A DNA stretch of 64,000 bases from Thermococcus barophilus MP. Its GTDB lineage: Archaea > Methanobacteriota_B > Thermococci > Thermococcales > Thermococcaceae. The position numbers and the translations under genes are program-made. The stretch is from positions 620,001 to 684,000 of the forward strand of contig NC_014804.1 in assembly GCF_000151105.2 (NCBI RefSeq), read 5' to 3'. The notes beneath the pieces were generated by a model, which had not been told where the DNA came from, searched no databases, and saw only the letters and a list, made by a program, of their open reading frames with translations. Positions 9,254 to 18,442 of this stretch are shown in pieces (position 1 is the stretch's first letter; each line of letters begins with the position of its first letter).

Positions 9254-10414
9254 CCCCTTCTCCTTCAGCACTTTCTCCATTCTGTCCATAGCTTCCTCAA
9301 GCTTCTCGTAAGCTGTTGCATAGCTGATCCTTATATAGCCCTCTCCAGCCTTTCCAAAAGCACTTCCTGGAACCACTACAACTTTTGCCTCCTTGATCAT
9401 TAGCTCGCTGAACTCTTTGCTCGTCAGTCCGGCGTCTTTTATGCGTGGGAAGATGTAGAAAGCACCTTTGGGCTTGACTGTTGGCAGTCCCATTTCATTT
9501 AAGCGCTTCCAGACCATCTGCCTCCTTCTGTCGTATTCCCTGCGCATCTCCTCAACAGCCCTCCAGCTCCTCTCGTCTCTCAGAGCCTTAGCGGCTGCAT
9601 ACTGAACAAACGTTACGGGACAAGTTGCATTGTACATCTGAAATCTAACCATCTTCTCAATAATCCACTCTGGAGCAGCGACGAAGCCAAGTCTCCAACC
9701 AGTCATTGCAAAAGTCTTTGAAAAGCCGTTTATTGTGATGGTTCTCTCAAACATTCCATCAAGGGAGGCAATGCTGTGGTTCCTAACGCCGTCATAGACA
9801 AAATACTCGTAAACCTCATCGCTCAAAATAATCAAATCATGCTCGACTGCAAAATCTGCAATCTCTTCGAGGTCTTTTTTAGTTAGAACTGACCCAGTTG
9901 GGTTGTTTGGGCTATTGAGTATCAGAGCTCTCGTTTTTGAAGTTACATACCTCTCAAGCTCATCAACATTCAGGCGAAATTCATTTTCTTCGTAAGTCGG
10001 AACTTCCACAGGCTTTCCTCCGGCTAAAATCACAGCGGGAGCATAGCTGACAAACATCGGTGAAGGCACTAAAACTTCATCTCCATCCTTAAGAAATGTT
10101 GCAAAGCCCATCAGTAAGGCTTGATTAGCGCCGACAGTTATCATAATTTGCGTTTTAGGGTCTGCATCAATGCCATTATCCCTCTTCAGCTTTTCAGCGA
10201 CCGCTTCTCTAAGCTCTGAGATCCCAGCATTAGGGCTATAATGCGTTAGCCCCTTGTCCAAAGCTTCTTTTGCATACTCCTTGATATGCTCTGGCGTATC
10301 AAAATCAGGCTCTCCGATTCCCAATGAGATTATTCCCTCAATACCCTGAGCCAAATCAAAAAGCTTTCTAATTTCAGAAGGATTTACACGCTCTAATACA
10401 TCACTTAGCGCCAT
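9245..10414 (-). CDS. Aromatic/alanine-type aminotransferase (class I/II, PLP)
   Basis: This fold-type I aminotransferase transfers amino groups between amino acids and 2-oxoglutarate. The PLP lysine lies in GFSKTFAMTGWRLG; SPNNPTG and DEVYEYF contribute the cofactor-binding Asn, Asp and Tyr. It is 389 aa and strongly resembles the aromatic aminotransferase of P. horikoshii (PH1371). The likely role is peptide and amino acid fermentation, making 2-oxoacids for ferredoxin oxidoreductases. ATG 10414 has GGTG six bases upstream; the longer frame to 10549 has no start signal and overlaps the upstream gene. It follows the carbamoyltransferase gene by 85 bases on the same strand. Confidence 0.94.
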   Translation of the reverse strand: MALSDVLERVNPSEIRKLFDLAQGIEGIISLGIGEPDFDTPEHIKEYAKEALDKGLTHYSPNAGISELREAVAEKLKRDNGIDADPKTQIMITVGANQALLMGFATFLKDGDEVLVPSPMFVSYAPAVILAGGKPVEVPTYEENEFRLNVDELERYVTSKTRALILNSPNNPTGSVLTKKDLEEIADFAVEHDLIILSDEVYEYFVYDGVRNHSIASLDGMFERTITINGFSKTFAMTGWRLGFVAAPEWIIEKMVRFQMYNATCPVTFVQYAAAKALRDERSWRAVEEMRREYDRRRQMVWKRLNEMGLPTVKPKGAFYIFPRIKDAGLTSKEFSELMIKEAKVVVVPGSAFGKAGEGYIRISYATAYEKLEEAMDRMEKVLKEKGLV

Positions 10415-10499
10415 GAGAATCACCAAAATGAACTCAGCTTTGAGATTTATAATTTTGCCGCTGTAAAATATTCGATTTAAGGAAAATAGAGTCGAAAAA

Positions 10500-12098
10500 T
10501 TACAAATAAACAGCAAACTTCTCCAAAACCAGCACGTCAAGCTTTGCATTTCTGAACGTTCTCAGCGCATCCTCAGGTGAGCAAACTATTGGCTCACCAT
10601 GCATATTAAATGAGGTATTCAGCACGGCGCCAACCCCACTCTGCTTCTCAAAGTGCTTAATTATGTTGTAATACGTGTGATTATCCTCTTCCTCAAGGGT
10701 CTGGGGTCTTGTTGTGCCGTCAACATGGACAACTGCTGGCGCTGTTTTTATGAACTCCTCTGTGGCATAGTAGCTCATTGTCATGAACTTGTTTGGATAT
10801 GGGTCAACCAAATAATCCCCAATCCTCTCCTCTAAGATTGTAGGTGCAAATGGCTGGAAGACATCTCTCCTCAAAGCCAAATTGAGCTTTTCTTTAATAC
10901 TTTCATCTCTTGGGTCTGCTAAAATAGAGCGGTTGCCTAAAGCCCTCGGTCCGAACTCCATTTTTCCTTGGAAGAATGCAACAATTTTTCCATCAATTAG
11001 GGAATCAGCTACAAAACCTGAAACAGCCCTGATTTCCTCATACTTGACTCCTTCCTCTCTCAAAAATTCCTCAATTTCATCCTCAGGGTAAGAAGGACCG
11101 AGATAAACGTGTTCCAGCTTAAATGGCTTCCATCTACCATCCAATCTTTCAAGCTGTGATTTAACATAAACCGCAGCTCCAAAGGCTAAACCGCCGTCAT
11201 GCATGGCTGGAAACACCCACAAATCTGGGAAGTGCCTTCTTAAAACCATGTTTGCTTTAACATTCTGTGCAACACCGCCGGCATAAGCCAAGGGTACTCC
11301 ATGCTTTGTAAGCTTAAGCCCAAGTTCATCTACAATTTTTTCCAGATGCTTCTGAGCTGATGCCGCTATCTCAATGGCTTTCTGTTCCAATTTTCCGCTG
11401 AGTTGTCCCTTCTTTAAGTTGGCAGAAACTTCCTTAGCTTTTTCAAATGGAAAACCGAAAAATTCAGCCAGCTTTTTAGTTGCCTCAATTCCAACGACTT
11501 TGAGATGGTTTTCGAAGGTTAAACCATTAAGCTCAATTATCGCGGATAAATCATAGCTCGGCTTTCCATAAGCTGCCAGGCTCATTACCTTGCCCTCATG
11601 CCTCATAGGCTTAAATCCCAAAAGCTCCGTAACTGATGCATAGAAATCCCCAAGGGAATCGAGATAAGTGGACTGGGCAATCTTAATCATCTCACCATCT
11701 CTGCAGATGTAAATTGATGAGCTTGAGCCATCTCCAGCGGCATCTATGCTTAAAGCTAACGCCTCTCTCCAGCCGGAAGTGAGATAAGCTGAGGCTGCGT
11801 GAGCAAGGTGATGCTCAACATAGAGAACTTTTCTCTTGAAATCCCTCCCAAAAATCTTCGCTAAGTTCTTTTCAAGCTCCAAAAGACGGGAGCGCTTTCT
11901 AAAGATGCCGGCAATCACAATGAGTTCAACTTCATCTGGAGTTACATTCCCCATTTCAAGCACTTTAAGAACACTTAATTTTGGAAAGCCGCGGTAATGC
12001 TTAATTCGATTAAGTCTCTCCTCATTAACTGCATAAATTTCTCCATCTTTAATTAAAACAGCTCCAGCATCATGGCCGTCATGAATTCCAAGTATCAT
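10500..12098 (-). CDS. NodU/CmcH-family carbamoyltransferase
   Basis: The 532-aa protein has the two-part architecture of NodU/CmcH/TobZ enzymes. An N-terminal Kae1-like domain (start MILGIHDGHDAGAVL, metal-binding EHHLAHAASAY near residues 95-105) should form carbamoyladenylate. The C-terminal YrdC-like part contains GKMEFGPRALGNRSILADPR and should transfer the carbamoyl group to an acceptor, here unknown. It differs from HypF, which also carries acylphosphatase and zinc-finger domains. GGTGAG precedes the ATG. It lies 33 bases behind proS on the same strand, with no sugar or nucleotide pathway genes nearby. Confidence 0.9.
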   Translation of the reverse strand: MILGIHDGHDAGAVLIKDGEIYAVNEERLNRIKHYRGFPKLSVLKVLEMGNVTPDEVELIVIAGIFRKRSRLLELEKNLAKIFGRDFKRKVLYVEHHLAHAASAYLTSGWREALALSIDAAGDGSSSSIYICRDGEMIKIAQSTYLDSLGDFYASVTELLGFKPMRHEGKVMSLAAYGKPSYDLSAIIELNGLTFENHLKVVGIEATKKLAEFFGFPFEKAKEVSANLKKGQLSGKLEQKAIEIAASAQKHLEKIVDELGLKLTKHGVPLAYAGGVAQNVKANMVLRRHFPDLWVFPAMHDGGLAFGAAVYVKSQLERLDGRWKPFKLEHVYLGPSYPEDEIEEFLREEGVKYEEIRAVSGFVADSLIDGKIVAFFQGKMEFGPRALGNRSILADPRDESIKEKLNLALRRDVFQPFAPTILEERIGDYLVDPYPNKFMTMSYYATEEFIKTAPAVVHVDGTTRPQTLEEEDNHTYYNIIKHFEKQSGVGAVLNTSFNMHGEPIVCSPEDALRTFRNAKLDVLVLEKFAVYL

Positions 12099-12131
12099 GA
12101 TAACTCACCAAGAGAAAAGAAAAAGACGAGT

Positions 12132-13574
12132 TCAATAAGTTCTTGCAAACCTTGCAATGAATTTTGCATCCTTCCCACAGTGAGCGCACTTTTTGCCTTC
12201 AATTTTTGCCTCTTCCTCTGGATATGGAATTCCAAGCATCTTTGCATCAAGGATTTCTTCCATCTCAAGTCCACAGCTTTCTTCCCCACACCACGGGATT
12301 TCAACGACCCCTCTTCTGTCTTCAAAGACTTCTTTTGCCTCTTCAAGTGTGTCAACCCTCTTAATGTGGCTGTCGAGAAACTCTTTAGCTCTTGCATAGA
12401 GGTTATCCATTATTGCATCAAGCGTTTCTCTGACCTTTTCAATGAGCTCAGCTCTCTCAACTGTGAACTTCTCAAGGGTGTCTCTTCTTGCGAGCACAGC
12501 CTTTTGTCCTTCAACATCCCTCGGACCAACTTCAATCCTCAGTGGGACTCCCTTAAGCTCCCAGTCATAGAACTTCCTTCCTGGCCTTATGTCCCTCTCA
12601 TCAACATGAACCCTTATTCCAGCGGTTTTAAGCTCCTCGGCAATCTCTCTTGCATATGCAAAGACATCATAGGGCGAGTCCTTCTTTGGAATTGGAACTA
12701 TAACCACTTGAATTGGTGCGATTGTTGGTGGGAGAACCATTCCTCTATCGTCGCCGTGGACAGCAATGACCGCGGCTAAAAGTCTCTCACTCATTCCATA
12801 GGTTGTCTGGTGGACATATTCATGGGTTCCATCTTCTTTCTCATACATTATGTTGTATGCCTTTGCGAAGTTCTGCTTGTAGTTGTGCATCGTTCCTATC
12901 TGCAGAGTTCTCCCATCGGGCATTACAACCTCCGCACCGAGGGAATAATAAGCTCCCGGGAACTTGTCCCACTCTGGCCTCTTTGAGACTATGTAGGGCA
13001 ATGCAAGCTTCTTAGCCAAGTTGTCAAATATCTCTAAGTCCTCTTTTATCTGCCTCTCGGCATCTTCAAAGCTGTCATGAGCTGTGTGGGCTTCAAAGAA
13101 CCTGCTGATTTCTCTAACTCTAATCAGTGGTCTTGTGTGCTTTGTCTCGTATCTGTAAACATTGACAATCTGGTATATTTTGAATGGTAAATCCGCATGA
13201 GAGCGAATCCAAAGCGCGAACATTGAATACATGGCTGTCTCGCTTGTAGGTCTGAGAATCAATCTCACATCTAAAGGATCGTGACCTGCATGAGTTACCC
13301 AAAATACCTCTCCCTCAAATCCAGCTATGTGTTCGGCTTCCTTTTGGAATTCGGTTTCTGGAATTAACGCTGGGAATAGGACTTCTTGATGTCCAGTCCT
13401 CTCCATCTCCTCATGGATGAACTTTTCAATGTTCCTCATTATCCTAAGGCCATAAGGCAGCCAGATGTTCATTCCCTTTACTGGATACCTTTTATCTTGT
13501 ATTCCAGCTGTTTCAATAAGCTCATTGTACCACTCGCTGAAGTTGTTCTGCCATTTGTTTCGCTCTACCTTCAT
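12132..13574 (-). CDS. proS: Prolyl-tRNA synthetase
   Basis: This class IIa synthetase of the short archaeal/eukaryotic form has 480 aa. Motif 2 is near [27 protein letters not shown] belongs to the proline and ATP site. The anticodon-binding domain follows, then the C-terminal zinc domain with CGEESCG and CAHCG, ending in the conserved C-terminal Tyr (FARTY). It starts the probable proS-carbamoyltransferase-aminotransferase string. The start faces the dehydrogenase gene across 102 bases. Confidence 0.97.
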   Translation of the reverse strand: MKVERNKWQNNFSEWYNELIETAGIQDKRYPVKGMNIWLPYGLRIMRNIEKFIHEEMERTGHQEVLFPALIPETEFQKEAEHIAGFEGEVFWVTHAGHDPLDVRLILRPTSETAMYSMFALWIRSHADLPFKIYQIVNVYRYETKHTRPLIRVREISRFFEAHTAHDSFEDAERQIKEDLEIFDNLAKKLALPYIVSKRPEWDKFPGAYYSLGAEVVMPDGRTLQIGTMHNYKQNFAKAYNIMYEKEDGTHEYVHQTTYGMSERLLAAVIAVHGDDRGMVLPPTIAPIQVVIVPIPKKDSPYDVFAYAREIAEELKTAGIRVHVDERDIRPGRKFYDWELKGVPLRIEVGPRDVEGQKAVLARRDTLEKFTVERAELIEKVRETLDAIMDNLYARAKEFLDSHIKRVDTLEEAKEVFEDRRGVVEIPWCGEESCGLEMEEILDAKMLGIPYPEEEAKIEGKKCAHCGKDAKFIARFARTY

Positions 13575-13676
13575 AACACCACCTACCCCTTAAGACTTCA
13601 GAAGAAGTTTTTAATTTTTCGCTTTGAATCAAAAAGATTTATTAGCTCGTTTCGATAAACGTCTAAAGGTGATAGC

Positions 13677-14678
13677 ATGAAACCGAAAGTGGCTGTATTG
13701 TTCAAGATGAAAAGCAAACCACTGGAAGAACTCAAAAAATACTGTGATGCCGATGTTCTGCTTTACCCTAAGAAAGAAGATCTCATGGAAGTAATCCACC
13801 AATACGACGGCATTATAATATCACCCCTTAACAAAATTGATGCTGAAATCATCGAGAAAGCTGAAAGGCTTAAAGTAATAAGCTGTCATTCAGCGGGATA
13901 TGATCACGTTGATATTAACGCAGCGACAAAAAAAGGCATCTATGTCACTAAAGTGAGCGGAGTCTTGAGTGAAGTTGTTGCGGAGTTTGCAATTGGCTTA
14001 ATGATTGCCCTGCTTAGGAAGATAGCCTATTCAGATAAATTTATCAGACAGGGAAAATGGGAATCTCCAAAACTTGTGTGGAGCAGCTTTAAGAATATTG
14101 AAAGTGTTTATGGCAAAAGAGTTGGAATTCTCGGCATGGGAGCAATTGGAAAAGCGATAGCAAGAAGAGCCAAAGCATTAGGGACTGAGATACTGTACTG
14201 GTCGAGGAGCAGAAAAGAAGACATAGAAAAGGAAGTTAATGCAAAATATCTGCCCTTTGAGGAGGTTCTCAAGCAGAGCGACATCGTTGTTCTGGCACTT
14301 CCAGCAACAAAAGAAACGTACCACATAATTAACGAGAGAACACTCAAGCTCATGGAAGGCAAGTATCTTGTGAACATTGGTCGCGGCGTTTTGGTTGACG
14401 AAAAAGCTGTGATTAAAGCTCTTAAAGAAGGAAAGCTGAAGGGTTATGCGACAGATGTCTTTGAGAATGAGCCAGTTCAAGAAAGTGAATTATTTGAGAT
14501 AGAATGGGAAACGGTTTTAACACCCCACTATGCGGGCTTATCAAAAGAGGCAATGCTTGATATGGGCATTCAGGCGGTTAAAAATCTGCTGAAAGTTTTC
14601 AAAGGCGAAATACCGGAAGATTTAGTCAATAGAGATGTATTAAAAATTAGACCAATTGAAAGCATAAAGATGCTGTGA
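13677..14678 (+). CDS. D-isomer-specific 2-hydroxyacid dehydrogenase (glyoxylate/hydroxypyruvate reductase-like)
   Basis: The 333-aa protein has the two-lobed 2-hydroxyacid dehydrogenase fold. The nucleotide loop is GILGMGAIGKAIARR; the catalytic Arg lies in NIGRGVLVD, Glu in DVFENEP and His in TPHYAG. It closely resembles the P. furiosus protein PF0319, described as a glyoxylate/hydroxypyruvate reductase (from memory). GGTG lies six bases before the ATG. A TATA-like GATTTATTAG sits at about 13636-13645. The M42 peptidase gene follows nine bases after the stop, so both are probably one transcript. Confidence 0.92.
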   Translation: MKPKVAVLFKMKSKPLEELKKYCDADVLLYPKKEDLMEVIHQYDGIIISPLNKIDAEIIEKAERLKVISCHSAGYDHVDINAATKKGIYVTKVSGVLSEVVAEFAIGLMIALLRKIAYSDKFIRQGKWESPKLVWSSFKNIESVYGKRVGILGMGAIGKAIARRAKALGTEILYWSRSRKEDIEKEVNAKYLPFEEVLKQSDIVVLALPATKETYHIINERTLKLMEGKYLVNIGRGVLVDEKAVIKALKEGKLKGYATDVFENEPVQESELFEIEWETVLTPHYAGLSKEAMLDMGIQAVKNLLKVFKGEIPEDLVNRDVLKIRPIESIKML

Positions 14679-14687
14679 GGTGATAGT

Positions 14688-15689
14688 ATGGAGCACCTTA
14701 CTAAAGAGCTCAAAGAGATAACCCAAATTCCAGGGATTTCTGGATATGAAGAGAAAGTTAGGGAAAAGCTGATTGAGTGGATTGAGCCTTTTGCGGATTA
14801 TAAGGTCGACAGAATAGGGAATCTAATAGTTGAGCTCGGAGAAGGTAAGGAGAAAGCAGTTTTCATGGCACATATAGATGAGATCGGGCTTTTAATTACG
14901 GGCATAACAAACAACGGGAAGCTTAAGTTCAGAAAAATCGGCGGAATTGATGACAGACTCTTAATTGGAAGGCACGTTGATGTGATAACGGAGAATGGAA
15001 AGCTTGACGGGATTATAGGGGTTACACCAGTTCACCTCAACCTCGAGAGGAAGTTTGACACAATTCCCTGGCATGCATTGGAGATCGATATTGGTGCGGA
15101 ATCAAAGGAGGAGGCTCTATCACTGGGAGTTAAGCCGCTGGATTATGCCGTGTTCAAAAAGCACTTTGCTGTTTTAAACAAACGCTATGTTGCAACTCGC
15201 TCCCTTGATGACCGCTTTGGTGCTGTTGCACTCTTTGAGGCGATCAAAGATTTAGTTGATCATGACCTGAATGGAAAGTTCATCTTCGCCTTCACTGTGC
15301 AGGAGGAGATAGGGCTTAAGGGCGCTAAGTTTTTGGCAGAGCACTACAGCCCGGAGTTTGCCTTTGCCATTGACTCTTTTGCGTGCTGCTCCTTCTTAAC
15401 GGGAGACGTTAAATTAGGCAGCGGTGCTGTGGTTAGGGCTGTGGACAACTCAGCAGTTTACACAAGAAAACTCGCAAAGAGGGTTGTTGGGATAGCCGAG
15501 AAGAACGGGATACCTCTTCAGATAGGTGTCACCGGCGGAGGGACTGATGCATCAGTATTCCAGCACAAAAGCGAAGTTCTTGCTTTAAGCGTGCCCATTA
15601 AATATTTGCACAGCGAAGTAGAGATGCTTCACTTGGATGATTTAGATGCCCTGATAAAGCTGATCGAGGCAATAGTGTTTGAGCTTTAA
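14688..15689 (+). CDS. M42 family (TET) aminopeptidase
   Basis: This is a dinuclear metallo-aminopeptidase of the family that forms 12-subunit tetrahedral TET particles degrading peptides in the cytoplasm. Ligands and catalytic residues are visible: AHIDEIG (His62, Asp64), SLDDRFG, the catalytic Glu pair in QEEIGLKG, AIDSF and the last His in YLHSE. It is 333 aa, slightly shorter than typical TET2. Which terminal residue it prefers cannot be read from the sequence. GAGGTGATAGT precedes the ATG. Confidence 0.92.
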   Translation: MEHLTKELKEITQIPGISGYEEKVREKLIEWIEPFADYKVDRIGNLIVELGEGKEKAVFMAHIDEIGLLITGITNNGKLKFRKIGGIDDRLLIGRHVDVITENGKLDGIIGVTPVHLNLERKFDTIPWHALEIDIGAESKEEALSLGVKPLDYAVFKKHFAVLNKRYVATRSLDDRFGAVALFEAIKDLVDHDLNGKFIFAFTVQEEIGLKGAKFLAEHYSPEFAFAIDSFACCSFLTGDVKLGSGAVVRAVDNSAVYTRKLAKRVVGIAEKNGIPLQIGVTGGGTDASVFQHKSEVLALSVPIKYLHSEVEMLHLDDLDALIKLIEAIVFEL

Positions 15690-15705
15690 ATCAGGGGGTG
15701 GTTAA

Positions 15706-16470
15706 TTGCTCAGATATATCAGCTATTTCGCAGTTGGTGTTGTCATAGGAATATTAGCCGCTCTTTTCGGATTGGGCGGCGGATTTTTGATAGTTCCCAC
15801 ACTCAACCTCTTGGGAGTTGAAATTCACCACGCTGTGGGAACTTCATCAGCGGCTGTTGTGTTTACTTCGCTTAGTTCTGCTTTGGCATATTCCAGGCAG
15901 AAAAGAGTTCATTACAAGGTAGGACTGCTATTGGCAAGCACTGCAATAATCGGAGCATACATTGGGGCTTGGATGACCTCTCTGCTGAATCCAGCACAGC
16001 TTAAAGTGATCTTTGGCGCTACGTTAATACTCGTTGCAATTAGGATTTACCGCAAAAAGACGGCAGAGCCAAGTGAAGTTAAGCTTGAGGACGTTAAAAT
16101 AAACTATAAGCTTGTTCCAGTTGGTGGATTTTTTGCTGGAATAGCCTCCGGATTGTTGGGAGTGGGAGGGGGGATAATAAACGTTCCATTCCTTGTTTGG
16201 CTTGGAATGCCAATTCACTATGCCGTTGCGACTTCAAGCTTTGCAATAGTCTTCACCGCTGCAAGCGGGGCAATTAAGCATTACATGATGGGAAACGTTG
16301 AAGCTCAGTGGCTTGTTCTTTTGGTGCCCGGGCTAATTATTGGAGCGCAGCTTGGAGCAAAAATAGCAAAGAGAACCAAGGCTTCAAACCTGAAAAGAGC
16401 ATTTGCAGTGGTTTTAGCTCTATTGGCATTGAGAATGATCTTAAAAGGGCTGGGAATTGCGGTTCCGTAA
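15706..16470 (+). CDS. TauE/SafE-family permease (first of a tandem pair)
   Basis: The 254-aa integral membrane protein has about eight helices in two pseudo-repeats. Each repeat carries the family signature: ALFGLGGGFLIVPTL near residue 20 and GLLGVGGGIINVPFL near residue 150. Members export sulfite, sulfoacetate or other small anions; the substrate here is unknown. The start is TTG 15706 behind GGGGGTGG, with no ATG in a better position. The neighbouring gene is a close paralogue; both end with the same pattern RMILKGLGxxVP. Confidence 0.9.
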   Translation: MLRYISYFAVGVVIGILAALFGLGGGFLIVPTLNLLGVEIHHAVGTSSAAVVFTSLSSALAYSRQKRVHYKVGLLLASTAIIGAYIGAWMTSLLNPAQLKVIFGATLILVAIRIYRKKTAEPSEVKLEDVKINYKLVPVGGFFAGIASGLLGVGGGIINVPFLVWLGMPIHYAVATSSFAIVFTAASGAIKHYMMGNVEAQWLVLLVPGLIIGAQLGAKIAKRTKASNLKRAFAVVLALLALRMILKGLGIAVP

Positions 16471-16501
16471 TCTTTAAAATTGTTCTTTTTTATTCTTTTT
16501 C

Positions 16502-17257
16502 ATGCTTTGGCACATTTCCATAATATTCATTGGCTTTTTCATAGGCTTGTTCGCCGGGCTGTTTGGAATTGGCGGTGGTTTCCTGATAGTTCCCGTTCTG
16601 ACCCTTTTGGGTTTGCCTATTCATGAAGCTATCGGAACGAGTCTGGCGTGCATCTCCATGAGTGCTCTTGCATCTGCTTATGGGCATTTGAGGCGAAAAA
16701 ACGTTCTCTTTAGAGTTGTTGTAATAAAAGAAGCGTTTTCAATTCCATCTGCATTGCTTGGTGCTTATATAACCGCATTCCTAAATACGAGACAGTTAAG
16801 TGCGATATTTGGCTTTGCTTTGATATATGTCGCATACAAGCTTATTAAAAAGCCTGAAACGCCCTCAGTAAAAAGAAATGTTAAAGTTGATTATAGGAAA
16901 GTTCCAGTGATAGGGGTTGTATCTGGCTTTTCTTCTGGGCTTTTGGGGATAAGTGGTGGAATTTTAAATGTCCCGCTGTTTTACTCTCTGGGGCTTCCTA
17001 TCCATTATGCTATTGGCACATCAAGCGTTGCTTTGTTCTTCACAGCATTAGCTGGGACAGTTGGTCATTATATCCTCGGACAAGTCCACTTTGACAAAGC
17101 TATATTGTTAGCTCCGGGATTAATACTGGGAGGCTTTTCAGGAGCAAGACTTGCCCATGAAATTCATCCAGAGCGTCTCAAAATGGGATTCTCGCTGATA
17201 CTTCTCATAATCGCAATCAGAATGATCTTGAAAGGTTTGGGCTTTGTTGTGCCGTGA
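16502..17257 (+). CDS. TauE/SafE-family permease (second of a tandem pair)
   Basis: The 251-aa paralogue of the preceding permease shares the repeats GLFGIGGGFLIVPVL and GLLGISGGILNVPLF and the end RMILKGLGFVVP. The ATG has no ribosome binding site; instead a TATA-like CTTTAAAAT lies 21-29 bases upstream (16473-16481), which fits a leaderless mRNA. So the two permeases may be transcribed separately despite being adjacent. A tandem duplication is the simplest origin. Confidence 0.9.
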   Translation: MLWHISIIFIGFFIGLFAGLFGIGGGFLIVPVLTLLGLPIHEAIGTSLACISMSALASAYGHLRRKNVLFRVVVIKEAFSIPSALLGAYITAFLNTRQLSAIFGFALIYVAYKLIKKPETPSVKRNVKVDYRKVPVIGVVSGFSSGLLGISGGILNVPLFYSLGLPIHYAIGTSSVALFFTALAGTVGHYILGQVHFDKAILLAPGLILGGFSGARLAHEIHPERLKMGFSLILLIIAIRMILKGLGFVVP

Positions 17258-17303
17258 GATTTAACCTTTTTAAACACTACTTTGTTTTATCTCTCTGTAG
17301 ATT

Positions 17304-17318
17304 ATAACAAAGTGTTAT
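17304..17318. promoter_or_regulatory. Inverted repeat upstream of the ABC permease pair
   Basis: ATAACA-AAG-TGTTAT is a perfect 6-3-6 inverted repeat. It lies about 30 bases upstream of the TATA-like CTTATAAC (17349-17356) that should drive the two permease genes. A second inverted repeat, GTCAGA/TCTGAC (17338-17343 and 17356-17361), brackets that TATA box. These are operator-like positions, but no regulator is identified. Confidence 0.4.
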
Positions 17319-17384
17319 TGTAGTTTTATCATTTTCGTCAGAAAATCTTATAACTCTGACAAAAGAAATTGATGAAGGTGCTCC

Positions 17385-18440
17385 ATGAGGATTGCAAAGA
17401 GAGCATTAGGGAAGATTGTTGCGATATACATTACTGTCATGCTGATTTTGGTTTTAACTGCAGGAGTCACTGCTAATCACCTACTCAAGGAAAGAGCTAA
17501 GGATTTAGCGGCATATGGTATTGGAATGAAAAATCCAGTTCTTTATGAGCAGATAAAAAGAGAAGCAGCAGAAGAGGGTGTTGAACCTTGGGAGTATATT
17601 TATGAACACCTTCTCCTTGAAAAGTATGGTTTATCAAAAAATCCGTTCATCATGGGGATTCAGCTCCTCTTAAATAAAGGAGAGCCTTTAAAGACACAAA
17701 TTGATAAAAGAAAGGAAAGAGAGCTAAGTCTTTCTCGTGCAACCCTTGTAACTCTAACTGTAATGCTGAGCTCTGTGGCATTAATTGTTGCCTTTGGAGT
17801 TATCTTTGGAATGAAGCTTGCAAATCATCCAAGACTGTTGGAGATTATAGAGGGTATAACAAGACTCTTCAATGGTTTGCCCTCTTGGTGGATTGGAGTT
17901 TTGCTGATAGTTATATTTGCTGTTAAGCTGAATGTCCTTCCTACAGGCGGTCTTTTCACACCAAAACCTCTATATGGCGTTGCATATGTTGTGGATTTGG
18001 TAAAGCATCTCATTCTTCCCATAATGACTTTATTTCTGGTATTTATTTGGGAGTTCATGAGCATAGTTGCGAGGGAAACACAGAAGGAGATGTATCAGCC
18101 CTACATACAGACAGAGAGAGCAAAAGGCATTCCAGAAAAGCTCATCTACAGAAAACACATTCTAAGGAACATTGGAATCGTGCTGAGCAGCTTTACAGCC
18201 CAAAAGTTCATGGAGATGTTTACGGATTATCTTGTCATAGATTACCTTTTTGGTTTGATGGGTCTCGGCTTAGTGCTCAAAAACTCCTTTGTAAGGGAGA
18301 TAATACCAAATGTAGGTGTCCAAATCACCTTCAACTTCTACCTCTTCTTTGCAACCACCCTTATAATTGCCACAATATCTTTCGGTGTTTCTCTGTTTCT
18401 TGAATTTCTCAAAGGAGTTATAGATCCAAGGGTGAGTTAA
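17385..18440 (+). CDS. ABC transporter permease, DppB type
   Basis: This 351-aa permease of the peptide/opine/nickel class has an N-terminal helix (about 10-30), an extracytoplasmic stretch of about 90 residues, then five helices. The ATPase-contacting EAA region lies around ERAKGIPEKLIYRKHILRN. It ends FLKGVIDPRVS, the family pattern. The partner permease starts two bases after its stop. No ATPase or substrate-binding protein gene is next to the pair, so the transporter must borrow subunits encoded elsewhere, or the locus is a remnant. Confidence 0.9.
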   Translation: MRIAKRALGKIVAIYITVMLILVLTAGVTANHLLKERAKDLAAYGIGMKNPVLYEQIKREAAEEGVEPWEYIYEHLLLEKYGLSKNPFIMGIQLLLNKGEPLKTQIDKRKERELSLSRATLVTLTVMLSSVALIVAFGVIFGMKLANHPRLLEIIEGITRLFNGLPSWWIGVLLIVIFAVKLNVLPTGGLFTPKPLYGVAYVVDLVKHLILPIMTLFLVFIWEFMSIVARETQKEMYQPYIQTERAKGIPEKLIYRKHILRNIGIVLSSFTAQKFMEMFTDYLVIDYLFGLMGLGLVLKNSFVREIIPNVGVQITFNFYLFFATTLIIATISFGVSLFLEFLKGVIDPRVS

Positions 18441-18442
18441 AA

